Source: RGIG995 sp045603745 (GTDB taxonomy: Bacteria > Bacillota > Clostridia > Oscillospirales > UBA644). From it: 40,849 nt of DNA. The DNA is taken from the NCBI GenBank assembly GCA_045603745.1, contig JAZUMQ010000048.1:1-40849 (forward strand). The letters run 5' to 3'. This document shows, piece after piece, positions 7,445 to 14,694 of the stretch. The translations under genes and the position numbers were made by a program. Every line of letters begins with the position of its first letter. The first letter of the stretch is position 1. The notes beneath the pieces were generated by a model, which saw only the letters and a program-made list of their open reading frames with translations, was not told the origin of the DNA and ran no database searches.

Positions 7445-7499
7445 CCTTGTGGTTGTTTTCGAGTTTTTTTTAAAATGTTTCGGTTTTATTAAAATGAAA

Positions 7500-7533
7500 A
7501 AAGACAGCGTGGCAAAAAAACCATGCTGTCTTT
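7500..7533 (-). terminator. intrinsic terminator of the WYL regulator gene
   Basis: A 13-bp stem AAAGACAGCATGG / CCACGCTGTCTTT (one G-U pair) with an 8-base loop, followed by TTTTCATTTT on the minus strand. Confidence 0.8.
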
Positions 7534-7540
7534 CCTATGA

Positions 7541-8521
7541 TTATTCGTATTGCCCCAAGGCTTCTGTGAGATGCTTTTTGAATTGAGCAACGGTGTCGGC
7601 AGGGGATACGATCTTAATTCCGTCTCCAAAAGACGCTACCCAACCAAAAAATTGAGGAGACACGTTAATATCCGCGTAAAATTTGAATCCGTCTCCTTCG
7701 GGAACTAACATTACGTCTTTCCCGAATCGGTCAAGAACCACGTCCGCCATGGAATTTTTGCATCGGAAGGTCACGTGGGTCGTTTGCCCTCCAAACATTC
7801 CGAACACGCCGGAGGAGTATTCCGCAACGTCGATTTTCGTAAATTCTTCTCGACCATCACGTTTTTCTTCGCATTCGTTGACCGTTCGCATGCGATCTAC
7901 TCGGTAATGCCGAATTTCGGAATTTTCGCCGTCGTAAGCGATCAGATAATAATATTCGTCGTCCCACAACAACATCCAGGGGGAGACCCGATACCGTTTT
8001 CCGTCGTGTCGGGGTACTTGTTCTTTGTTTGCTGTCCACCCCCAATATTGGAACGTAATCTGCTTGTCGTGTAAAATGGCGTTGTGAATGGTGTCAATGG
8101 AATAAATGGTGGTGTTATTCATGGATTTGATGCGATTTTTCACCGTCACCTGTCGTTGTAATTCCCGTGCCCGATGTTCACTGGTCAACCCCTTTAATTT
8201 TCGGATCAGTTCATCACTTTTGGTTACGGAAATAAATCGGCAGGATTGTACCGCGTCTACCAGCATTTTTAATTCCGGAAGATCAAAATCCCGTTCTACC
8301 AAACGATAGCCCTTTGCTTTGTCATGCTCAATTGCCATGCCAAAGCAATCCTGTAACAGGCGAATATCGTCGTATATGCTTTTTCGTTCCGCCGAAATAT
8401 CGTACCGAGCCAATTCCCGAATCAATTCTTCGGCGTTCAATCCCCGCTCTTCGTCGGTTTTTTCTTTCAGAATTTTGATTAAATAAGGTAATTTTAATTT
8501 TTGATTTCTCGATTTAGGCAT
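7541..8521 (-). CDS. WYL-domain transcriptional regulator
   Basis: A 326-residue cytoplasmic DNA-binding regulator. An N-terminal winged helix-turn-helix (about 8-70; SAERKSIYDDIRLLQ is the typical DeoR/YobV-like recognition segment) is followed by a helical linker and a WYL ligand-sensing domain at about 150-235 (RVSPWMLLWDDEYYYLIAY then RHYRVDRM), and a C-terminal WCX-like region ending at 326. WYL domains are known to bind nucleic acid or nucleotide-like ligands; the ligand here is unknown. ATG start with AAGGAA at modest spacing. It lies 55 bases after IleS with only a hairpin between, so it may depend on read-through. Confidence 0.88.
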   Translation of the reverse strand: MPKSRNQKLKLPYLIKILKEKTDEERGLNAEELIRELARYDISAERKSIYDDIRLLQDCFGMAIEHDKAKGYRLVERDFDLPELKMLVDAVQSCRFISVTKSDELIRKLKGLTSEHRARELQRQVTVKNRIKSMNNTTIYSIDTIHNAILHDKQITFQYWGWTANKEQVPRHDGKRYRVSPWMLLWDDEYYYLIAYDGENSEIRHYRVDRMRTVNECEEKRDGREEFTKIDVAEYSSGVFGMFGGQTTHVTFRCKNSMADVVLDRFGKDVMLVPEGDGFKFYADINVSPQFFGWVASFGDGIKIVSPADTVAQFKKHLTEALGQYE

Positions 8522-8540
8522 AGGCTATATTCCTTTGCAA

Positions 8541-8570
8541 CACTCCCCCGATCGCGAGACCGGGGGAGTG
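8541..8570 (-). terminator. hairpin between ileS and the WYL gene
   Basis: Perfect 10-bp stem CACTCCCCCG / CGGGGGAGTG with a 10-base loop. On the minus strand, the ileS direction, it is followed by TTGCAAAGG, a poor U tract, so termination may be partial. On the plus strand GTGTTTTT follows. Confidence 0.6.
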
Positions 8571-8576
8571 GTGTTT

Positions 8577-11500
8577 TTAGATTACTTTAACTCCGAGGGT
8601 GACTTTCTCCCCGTTGATGTTCCATGCTTTTGCGTGTTCGGCTTCCGTGGGTTCCGTATATTCTACCGCTTCCGCCAACACTTCCGATTTGATTACTACT
8701 TCATTGTTTTGGAACAATTCCGCAATCTTATCATTTCCGTAGGTATAAACGGCGATGTGGTCAGTCACTTCAAAGCCCGATTCTTTTCGCATGGTTTGAA
8801 TCTTGCTGATGATTTCCCGGACAAACCCTTCTTCGATCAGTTCCGGAGTCAGCGTGGTGTCCAAAACCACCGTAACGCCATTGTCTGTGCAGGATTCGTA
8901 ACCTTCCGTCTGGGCAGATTCGACGAGCAGATCGTCTCTGGTCAGCACGATTTCAGCACCTTCCAAATTCAATTTCAGACAATCGTTTGCGTCCAATTCG
9001 TCCATCGCGGCAGAACCGTTCAATTCGGTCAATGCGGTACGAATGGCATTGAGATATTTTCCGTATTTCGGGCCGACCGTCTTCAATTGGGGTTTGAAAG
9101 AATAGGAAAGGAATTGCTTGACGTTTTCCGCAATCTTTACTTCACGGACGTTTAATTCGTCGGCAACGATAGCCTTGTATTCCTCTTCCAATTCCCGGTC
9201 GGATTTCACGTACATTGCGGCAATGGGTTGGCGGTTCTTGATATTGGCGGCATTGCGGCAGTTTCTGCCCAGGGTGACTACCTGCAGAACCTCGTCCATT
9301 TCTGCTTCCATGTCCTGATTGATCCAAGCTTCGTTTGCTACGGGATAATCGCACAGGTGAATGCTTTCGGGTGCGTTTTTGTCAATGCTTCTTACCAGAT
9401 TCTGGTAAATATCTTCGGTGACGAAGGGAACCAAGGGAGCTGCTAATTTGCAGAAGGTAACAAGGACGGTATACAACGTCATGTAAGCATTGATCTTGTC
9501 CTGTTCCATACCCTTTGCCCAGAACCGTTCCCGGCTGCGGCGGACGTACCAGTTACTCATATCGTCGACGAAGGATTGCATCACCCGAGCAACTTCGGTG
9601 ATCTTGTAGTTGCTCATATCGTCGTCAACGGTCTTGATCAACGTATTCAATTTGGAAATCATCCATTTGTCCATGACGTTCAGTTTGTCATAGTTCAAGG
9701 TGTATTTCGTCGCATCAAATCCGTCAATATTAGCGTAAAGAACAAAGAACGCATAGGTATTCCACAACGTTCCCATGAATTTCCGTTGACCTTCGGTAAC
9801 TGCGGTATGATGATACCGATTGGGAAGCCAAGGAGCGGAGTTTGAATAAAAATACCAACGGATCGCATCGGCGCCGTGTTGATTCAACGCATCAAAGGGA
9901 TCCACTGCATTGCCTTTGGATTTGGACATCTTCTGACCGTCTGCGTCCTGAACGTGCCCCAGTACGATCACGTTTTTATAGGGAGCTTTGTTGAACAAAA
10001 GGGTAGAGATCGCAAGCAGAGAATAGAACCAACCGCGGGTCTGATCCACCCCTTCGCTGATGAAATCAGCAGGGAAGGTCTTTTCAAAGATGTCTTGGTT
10101 TTCAAAGGGATAGTGCCATTGAGCAAAGGGCATTGCCCCCGAGTCAAACCAACAGTCGATGACTTCCGGAACTCGGCGCATTTCTTTTCCGCAGTGGGGA
10201 CACTTGATGGTTACCGCGTCGATATAAGGACGGTGTAATTCCACTTCATCGGGGCAGTTGTCGGACATAGACTTCAGTTCTTCAATAGAGCCGATGGCGT
10301 GCTGATGTCCACATTCGCATTGCCAAATGTTCAAGGGAGTTCCCCAATAACGGTTTCGGCTGATGCCCCAATCCTGAACGTTTTTCAGCCAATCCCCAAA
10401 CCGACCGGTTCCGATGTTTTCCGGCATCCAGTTGATGGTAGCGTTGTTTTTCAAAAGGTCTTCTTTTACGTCAGTCATCTTGATGAACCAGGATTCCCGA
10501 GCGTAGTAGATCAGCGGCGTGTCACAACGCCAGCAGAAGGGGTATTCGTGTTCAAATTTGGGTGCATCAAAGAGTTTACCCTCTTTTTCCAGATCAGCCA
10601 AAACCAAGGGATCCGCGTCTTTTACGAACTTCCCGGCATAGGGCGTATCTTCGGTCATGTTTCCGGCACCGTCTACGAATTGTACAAAGGGAAGATCGTA
10701 TTTCCGACCCACCTTTGCGTCGTCTTCACCGAAAGCAGGGGCGATATGAACGATTCCCGTACCGTCTGCCATGGTAACGTAGCCGTCACAGGTGATATAA
10801 TGACCTTTCTTGTGCTGTTTTTTCGCAACGGCGGCGGCACAGGCAAAGAGAGGTTCGTATTCTTTGTATTCCAGATCTTTTCCGACGTAGGTCTCCAATA
10901 CTTCGTACGCGGCTTGTCCTTCTTCGGCAAGTTTCCCTAAAACCGAATCCAACAAGGCCTGTGCCATGTAGTAGGTGTAACCGTCTGCGGCTTTGACTTT
11001 GCAGTAGGTGTCGTCAGGGTTGACACACAGTGCTACGTTGGAAGGCAACGTCCAGGGCGTGGTGGTCCAAGCCAAGAAATAGGCGTCCTCTCCGACTGCC
11101 TTGAAACGGACAACCGCAGAACGCTCTTTTACAGTCTTATATCCCTGAGCAACCTCGTGGCTGGATAAGGGGGTTCCGCAGCGGGGGCAGTAGGGGACGA
11201 TCTTGAAGCCTTTGTACAAGAGACCTTTTTCCCAAATTTGCTTCAACGCCCACCATTCGGATTCAATGAAATTGTTATCGTAGGTAACGTAGGGGTCTTT
11301 CATATCCGCCCAATAACCGACGGTATCGGAAAATTCTTCCCACATTCCTTTGTATTTCCAGACGCTTTCCTTACATTCCTTGATGAAAGGCTCCAGTCCG
11401 TATTCTTCGATTTGTTCCTTTCCGTCCAACCCCAGTTTCTTTTCCACTTCCAGTTCTACCGGAAGACCGTGGGTGTCCCAACCGGCTTTACGGACGGTAA

Positions 11501-11732
11501 AATTCCCTTTCATCGCCTTGTAGCGGGGAATGGTGTCTTTCACAACGCGGGTCAAAACGTGCCCGATATGGGGCTTTCCGTTTGCCGTGGGAGGTCCGTC
11601 GTAAAAGGTGAAGTATTCTCCATCCTTTCTTTGATCCATGCTCTTTTCAAAGATTTGGTTCTTCGCCCAAAATTCTTCGATTTTCTTTTCTCGATCCACG
11701 AAATTCAGATCGCCCGAAACTTTTTCGTACAT
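8577..11732 (-). CDS. ileS: isoleucyl-tRNA synthetase, type 2 (eukaryote-like)
   Basis: Charges tRNA-Ile with isoleucine in the cytoplasm and edits misactivated valine. It is 1051 residues, the long form. The class I HIGH motif is HIGH at 55-58 inside PPTANGKPHIGH; KMSKS is present as KMSKSKGNA about 600 residues in; two zinc-knuckle-like cysteine pairs occur (CPRCGTPLSSHE; CECGHQ with CPHCGKE). The WDTHGLPVE and CP1 editing-domain style resembles IleS2, a class known for low mupirocin sensitivity; resistance here is inferred. The ATG at 11732 is preferred over an upstream in-frame start because GGAGGA lies 8 bases before it and the upstream stretch encodes the T-box terminator. Confidence 0.95.
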   Translation of the reverse strand: MYEKVSGDLNFVDREKKIEEFWAKNQIFEKSMDQRKDGEYFTFYDGPPTANGKPHIGHVLTRVVKDTIPRYKAMKGNFTVRKAGWDTHGLPVELEVEKKLGLDGKEQIEEYGLEPFIKECKESVWKYKGMWEEFSDTVGYWADMKDPYVTYDNNFIESEWWALKQIWEKGLLYKGFKIVPYCPRCGTPLSSHEVAQGYKTVKERSAVVRFKAVGEDAYFLAWTTTPWTLPSNVALCVNPDDTYCKVKAADGYTYYMAQALLDSVLGKLAEEGQAAYEVLETYVGKDLEYKEYEPLFACAAAVAKKQHKKGHYITCDGYVTMADGTGIVHIAPAFGEDDAKVGRKYDLPFVQFVDGAGNMTEDTPYAGKFVKDADPLVLADLEKEGKLFDAPKFEHEYPFCWRCDTPLIYYARESWFIKMTDVKEDLLKNNATINWMPENIGTGRFGDWLKNVQDWGISRNRYWGTPLNIWQCECGHQHAIGSIEELKSMSDNCPDEVELHRPYIDAVTIKCPHCGKEMRRVPEVIDCWFDSGAMPFAQWHYPFENQDIFEKTFPADFISEGVDQTRGWFYSLLAISTLLFNKAPYKNVIVLGHVQDADGQKMSKSKGNAVDPFDALNQHGADAIRWYFYSNSAPWLPNRYHHTAVTEGQRKFMGTLWNTYAFFVLYANIDGFDATKYTLNYDKLNVMDKWMISKLNTLIKTVDDDMSNYKITEVARVMQSFVDDMSNWYVRRSRERFWAKGMEQDKINAYMTLYTVLVTFCKLAAPLVPFVTEDIYQNLVRSIDKNAPESIHLCDYPVANEAWINQDMEAEMDEVLQVVTLGRNCRNAANIKNRQPIAAMYVKSDRELEEEYKAIVADELNVREVKIAENVKQFLSYSFKPQLKTVGPKYGKYLNAIRTALTELNGSAAMDELDANDCLKLNLEGAEIVLTRDDLLVESAQTEGYESCTDNGVTVVLDTTLTPELIEEGFVREIISKIQTMRKESGFEVTDHIAVYTYGNDKIAELFQNNEVVIKSEVLAEAVEYTEPTEAEHAKAWNINGEKVTLGVKVI

Positions 11733-11762
11733 CACAATTCCTCCATGTTTCCGAAACTTATC

Positions 11763-12035
11763 CGAAAAACAAAAATCCCTTCGCCCCGTAGCAACGGGAC
11801 GAAGGGTCACTTCGCTTAACCACCCATTTCACATACGTTCATATGCTTCCCATTTACGGTGGGATTCCGGCAGAACTTACTGAGGTTGTTTCCCTGTTCA
11901 GCACGCAGCTCGGAAGGGATCTTCATTTCACACTACTCCGCACCGGGCTTACACCGTCCCCGGCTCGCTTTCCGTTTCTTTGTGAAACTACTGTCTTCGT
12001 CACAGCTTTTCGGTTCAGTTTTCAGTTAAATTACA
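11763..12035 (-). promoter_or_regulatory. T-box riboswitch (tRNA-Ile) controlling ileS
   Basis: The 5' leader of ileS on the minus strand shows T-box order. Stem I begins near GAAGACAGTAG, its distal arm holds GAGCCGGGG with AGCCCGGT, then the specifier region TGAAATGAAG-ATC-CCTTCCGAGCTG puts an isoleucine codon ATC at 11920-11918. Downstream the T-box core reads GGGTGGTTAAGCG (complement at about 11813-11825), where UGGU can pair with the ACCA end of uncharged tRNA-Ile. The terminator stem with the typical TTCGTCCC follows at 11806-11777. Uncharged tRNA should stabilise the antiterminator and turn ileS on. The core departs from the common GGTGGTACCGCG. Confidence 0.85.
11777..11806 (-). terminator. 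T-box leader terminator
   Basis: A 13-bp stem CCCTTCGTCCCGT / ACGGGGCGAAGGG (one G-U pair), TGCT loop, then ATTTTTGTTTTT on the minus strand, 45 bases before the ileS start. Confidence 0.85.
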
Positions 12036-12046
12036 ATATATTATAT

Positions 12047-12075
12047 ATTATAGCATGCTTTTTCCCATTTGTCAA
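12047..12075 (-). promoter_or_regulatory. consensus promoter of the ileS T-box transcript
   Basis: On the minus strand TTGACA (12075-12070), a 17-base spacer, and TATAAT (12052-12047): an exact consensus. The -35 box overlaps the last codons and stop of ybaK (stop at 12074-12072), so the two transcription units abut. Confidence 0.9.
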
Positions 12076-12560
12076 GTAGCTTCGCCCATTTTTGTTGTCA
12101 AATCGCACACCGTCGCTTCTACGCAAGCCACAATTTCGTCGCTCTTGATTAACAACTGACACCCCTTGATTCCGGCACTGACGGTGATCCTTTCAAAATC
12201 TCGGCAGGCTTGGTCAATGTATGTGGGGAATTTTTTCTTCATGCCCAGGGGAGAGCAGGCCCCACGAACGTAGCCGGTCAATCCCGGAAGATCTTTTACG
12301 TGCAAAGGTTCGACCTTTTTGTTTTCCGTAATTTTCGCTGCCTTTTTCAGATCAATTTCTCGGTCTGCCGGAATACAAAACACCACCGGTCCGGTTTTGT
12401 CTCCTTTTGTGACGATGGTTTTAAAACATTGTCCCGCCGGAAGACCGATCTGTCGGGCGATATTCACCCCGCTTAAATCTTTCTCGTCGGGAACATATTC
12501 TTTCGGTTCATAGGATATTTTTGCTTTATCTAAGATCCGCATAGCGTTGGTTTTATTCAT
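12072..12560 (-). CDS. ybaK: YbaK/EbsC-family aminoacyl-tRNA deacylase
   Basis: A 162-residue cytoplasmic editing enzyme of the YbaK fold, which in E. coli hydrolyses Cys-tRNA(Pro). The catalytic-type lysine is in CFKTIV at about residue 47; the conserved loop GACSPLGMKK matches the family, as does AGIKGCQLLI near the end. Length is normal. ATG start with GAGAGGAAG upstream and a good promoter at 12612-12584. Its position just upstream of ileS puts two tRNA-charging quality functions together, though they are separately promoted. Confidence 0.9.
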   Translation of the reverse strand: MNKTNAMRILDKAKISYEPKEYVPDEKDLSGVNIARQIGLPAGQCFKTIVTKGDKTGPVVFCIPADREIDLKKAAKITENKKVEPLHVKDLPGLTGYVRGACSPLGMKKKFPTYIDQACRDFERITVSAGIKGCQLLIKSDEIVACVEATVCDLTTKMGEAT

Positions 12561-12583
12561 ATATCTTCCTCTCTTTCGCTTTC

Positions 12584-12612
12584 ATTATAGCACATGGGCA
12601 GAAAAAAATCAA
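12584..12612 (-). promoter_or_regulatory. promoter of ybaK
   Basis: On the minus strand TTGATT (12612-12607), a 17-base spacer, TATAAT (12589-12584), 24 bases upstream of the start. Confidence 0.75.
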
Positions 12613-12659
12613 ATTTTCGCGGAAAATGTGAAAAAAATGTTATAATCCCATCGAATTAC

Positions 12660-12689
12660 TTGACAATATGTGGCATTCAATGGTATACT
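12660..12689 (+). promoter_or_regulatory. promoter of the lysine-riboswitch transcript
   Basis: TTGACA 12660-12665, an 18-base spacer, TATACT 12684-12689. The riboswitch aptamer starts about 20 bases downstream. Confidence 0.8.
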
Positions 12690-12711
12690 GATTAAAACAA
12701 AATATGTCGAA

Positions 12712-12864
12712 GATAGAGGTGCGGTCATCACCGATTCCGATCAAAGCCCGAGGCGGGTGCGGATTTCGAGGAGGATCGCCGAGGTTGCGGTGAGTGCCTT
12801 TCAGCCGCTTCCGGGACGGTACAGAATATGTGCCGTACTGTCACATAATCTGTGGAGCGCTATC
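12712..12864 (+). promoter_or_regulatory. lysine riboswitch (L-box) aptamer
   Basis: The conserved five-helix-junction pieces are all present. GATAGAGGTGC opens at 12712; ATCGCCGAGGT is internal (12776-12786); the CTTCCGGGACGGTAC arm follows; then CTGTCAC, and the closing strand TGTGGAGCGCTATC ends at 12864. P1 pairs GATAG (12712-12716) with CTATC (12860-12864). Lysine binding should stabilise P1 and let the terminator at 12883-12909 form, giving repression by lysine. TCATGA at 12863-12868 can pair with the same palindrome inside the terminator stem, a possible antiterminator contact (inferred). Confidence 0.92.
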
Positions 12865-12882
12865 ATGATCTTGCAAAAGAAC

Positions 12883-12914
12883 CGTGTCATGAAGCATCTT
12901 CGTGGCACGTTTTT
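12883..12914 (+). terminator. lysine riboswitch expression-platform terminator
   Basis: A 12-bp stem CGTGTCATGAAG / CTTCGTGGCACG with two G-U pairs and a CAT loop, followed by TTTTTGTTTT. Confidence 0.88.
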
Positions 12915-12941
12915 GTTTTAAATTATTTTGGAGGGATTTTC

Positions 12942-14642
12942 ATGAAAAAACTGACTCGCATTTTCGGAATCTTGCTTCTCTGTCTTGCCCTCGTCGGATC
13001 CTTTGCCCTAACCTTTTCCGCCGATGAAGTTGTCGACGGGGTTGCGACGGTTGCCGAAGAAACCGAAGAATACGCAAGTATCTTTAATGAAACCGCCATC
13101 GCGCTTTTGCCCCCGATCATCGCCATCGCGTTGGCATTGATTACGAAAGAGGCTTATTCCTCTCTCTTTATCGGTATTGTTTCCGGTGGGATTTTGTACG
13201 GTATTTCCAACGCCGGATTCAACGGTGAAAAAGTATTTAATGCCGTCCTCTACGACGGATTGATTGCCAATTTGTCCGATGAATATAATGTGGGAATTCT
13301 CATCTTCCTCGTAATTCTCGGTATTATCGTCGTGATGATGAACCGCGCCGGAGGAAGCCGTGCCTATGGAGAATGGGCGTCTCGCAAGATTAAATCCCGT
13401 CGTGGGGCGGAGCTTTCCACGTTCGGATTGGGTGCTTTGATCTTTGTAGATGACTATTTTAACTGCCTTACCGTCGGTAGCGTTATGCGTCCTTTGACCG
13501 ACAAACAACGAATTTCTCGGGCAAAATTAGCGTATTTGATTGACGCTACCGCCGCTCCGATCTGCATCATTGCCCCCATCTCTTCTTGGGCTGCTGCCGT
13601 CAGCGGTACGGTGCAAGACGCAAACGGGGCGGACATCAATGGGATTGCGTTGTTTATCCGTACGATTCCTTATAATCTTTATGCCCTTCTTACCATCGCC
13701 ATGGTTTTGTTTGTTGCCATTTCCGGCAAGGATTTCGGTTCCATGCGCAAGCACGAGTTGAATGCTTCCAAGGGCGATTTGTTCTCCGGGATTCAGTCCG
13801 AAGTTACGGAGAATACCAATGAAAAAGAAAATACCAAAGGAAAAGTTATTGACCTGATTCTCCCCGTAGTGGTCTTAATTGTTTTCTGCGTCGCCGGTAT
13901 GCTTTATTCCGGTGGTCTATTTGACGGGGGAGTTTCTTTGATTGACGCCTTTGCCAACTGTGATGCCTCTTACGGCCTCGCCCTTGGTTCTCTGGCGGCG
14001 TTGATTATCAACGTTATTTACTTCCTGCTTCGCAAAGTTTTAACCTTTAAGGATTGTATGTCCTCGATTCCCGAAGGATTCAAACAAATGGTCCCCGCCA
14101 TTCTGATCCTCACCTTTGCATGGGGATTGAAGAGTATGACGAACCTTTTGGGCGCCGGAACTTTCGTTGCCGGTATGGTAGAACAATTCACCGCGATTCG
14201 GATTTTGTTGCCTGCAATTCTGTTCTTGGTCGCCGTTCTTTTATCCTTTGCCACCGGAACTTCTTGGGGCACTTTCGGAATCCTCATTCCCATCGTAACC
14301 GGTGTCTTTGAAGCAGACTTGGCAACGGTTGCCGATGCCGGCTCCATTCCCTCCCTTGTCATTATTTGTATTTCTGCTTGTCTTGCCGGTGCTGTTTGCG
14401 GTGACCACTGCTCTCCGATTTCCGATACCACCATCATGTCTTCCACCGGCGCGCACTGTGACCACGTTACCCACGTCTCCACCCAGCTGCCCTATGTCAT
14501 GACTGTGGCGGCGGTTTCTCTGGTCGGCTACCTTTTTGCAGGGTTTGTTCAAAACGTATTTGCTGTTCTCGGAGTAAGTCTCTTTTTGATGATTGCAACG
14601 TTGTGGATCATTACCGCCATTGCAAACCGTAAGAAAGACTGA
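12942..14642 (+). CDS. NhaC-family transporter, probable lysine transporter (LysW-like)
   Basis: A 566-residue inner-membrane protein with an N-terminal signal-peptide-like segment (about 1-27), then ten or more TM helices. Family landmarks are IFVDDYFNCLTVGSVMRP at about 165-182, an APICIIAPISSWAA stretch and CGDHCSPISDTT near the C-terminus, all typical of NhaC-type Na+/H+ antiporters. Control by a lysine riboswitch points to lysine uptake, as known for the NhaC-related LysW group, rather than pure sodium export; this is inference from context. The ATG at 12942 has GGAGGG six bases upstream; reading further upstream would run into the riboswitch. Monocistronic, with a strong terminator behind it. 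Confidence 0.88.
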   Translation: MKKLTRIFGILLLCLALVGSFALTFSADEVVDGVATVAEETEEYASIFNETAIALLPPIIAIALALITKEAYSSLFIGIVSGGILYGISNAGFNGEKVFNAVLYDGLIANLSDEYNVGILIFLVILGIIVVMMNRAGGSRAYGEWASRKIKSRRGAELSTFGLGALIFVDDYFNCLTVGSVMRPLTDKQRISRAKLAYLIDATAAPICIIAPISSWAAAVSGTVQDANGADINGIALFIRTIPYNLYALLTIAMVLFVAISGKDFGSMRKHELNASKGDLFSGIQSEVTENTNEKENTKGKVIDLILPVVVLIVFCVAGMLYSGGLFDGGVSLIDAFANCDASYGLALGSLAALIINVIYFLLRKVLTFKDCMSSIPEGFKQMVPAILILTFAWGLKSMTNLLGAGTFVAGMVEQFTAIRILLPAILFLVAVLLSFATGTSWGTFGILIPIVTGVFEADLATVADAGSIPSLVIICISACLAGAVCGDHCSPISDTTIMSSTGAHCDHVTHVSTQLPYVMTVAAVSLVGYLFAGFVQNVFAVLGVSLFLMIATLWIITAIANRKKD

Positions 14643-14663
14643 TTTCGCTCTCATTTAGATTTT

Positions 14664-14688
14664 AACGCCCCCGAATTTCGGGGGCGTT
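14664..14688. terminator. bidirectional intrinsic terminator
   Basis: Perfect 11-bp stem AACGCCCCCGA / TCGGGGGCGTT with a 3-base loop, T-rich on the + side (CTTACG) and with AAAATCT on the other. It lies between the convergent transporter and GH2 genes. Confidence 0.85.
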
Positions 14689-14694
14689 CTTACG

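Noticed and set aside
11733..11810. Upstream extension of IleS by 26 residues
   Set aside because: The extension would encode the T-box terminator, and the ATG at 11732 has a strong ribosome site.
8535..11819. Long open frames on the + strand opposite ileS
   Set aside because: They mirror the codon pattern of ileS, lack ribosome sites and give no recognisable protein.
12852..12941. Upstream extension of the NhaC-family protein
   Set aside because: The extension runs over the riboswitch closing stem and terminator.
13008..13754. Minus-strand frames of about 60-166 codons inside the NhaC-family gene
   Set aside because: Low-information mirror sequence of a membrane protein gene.
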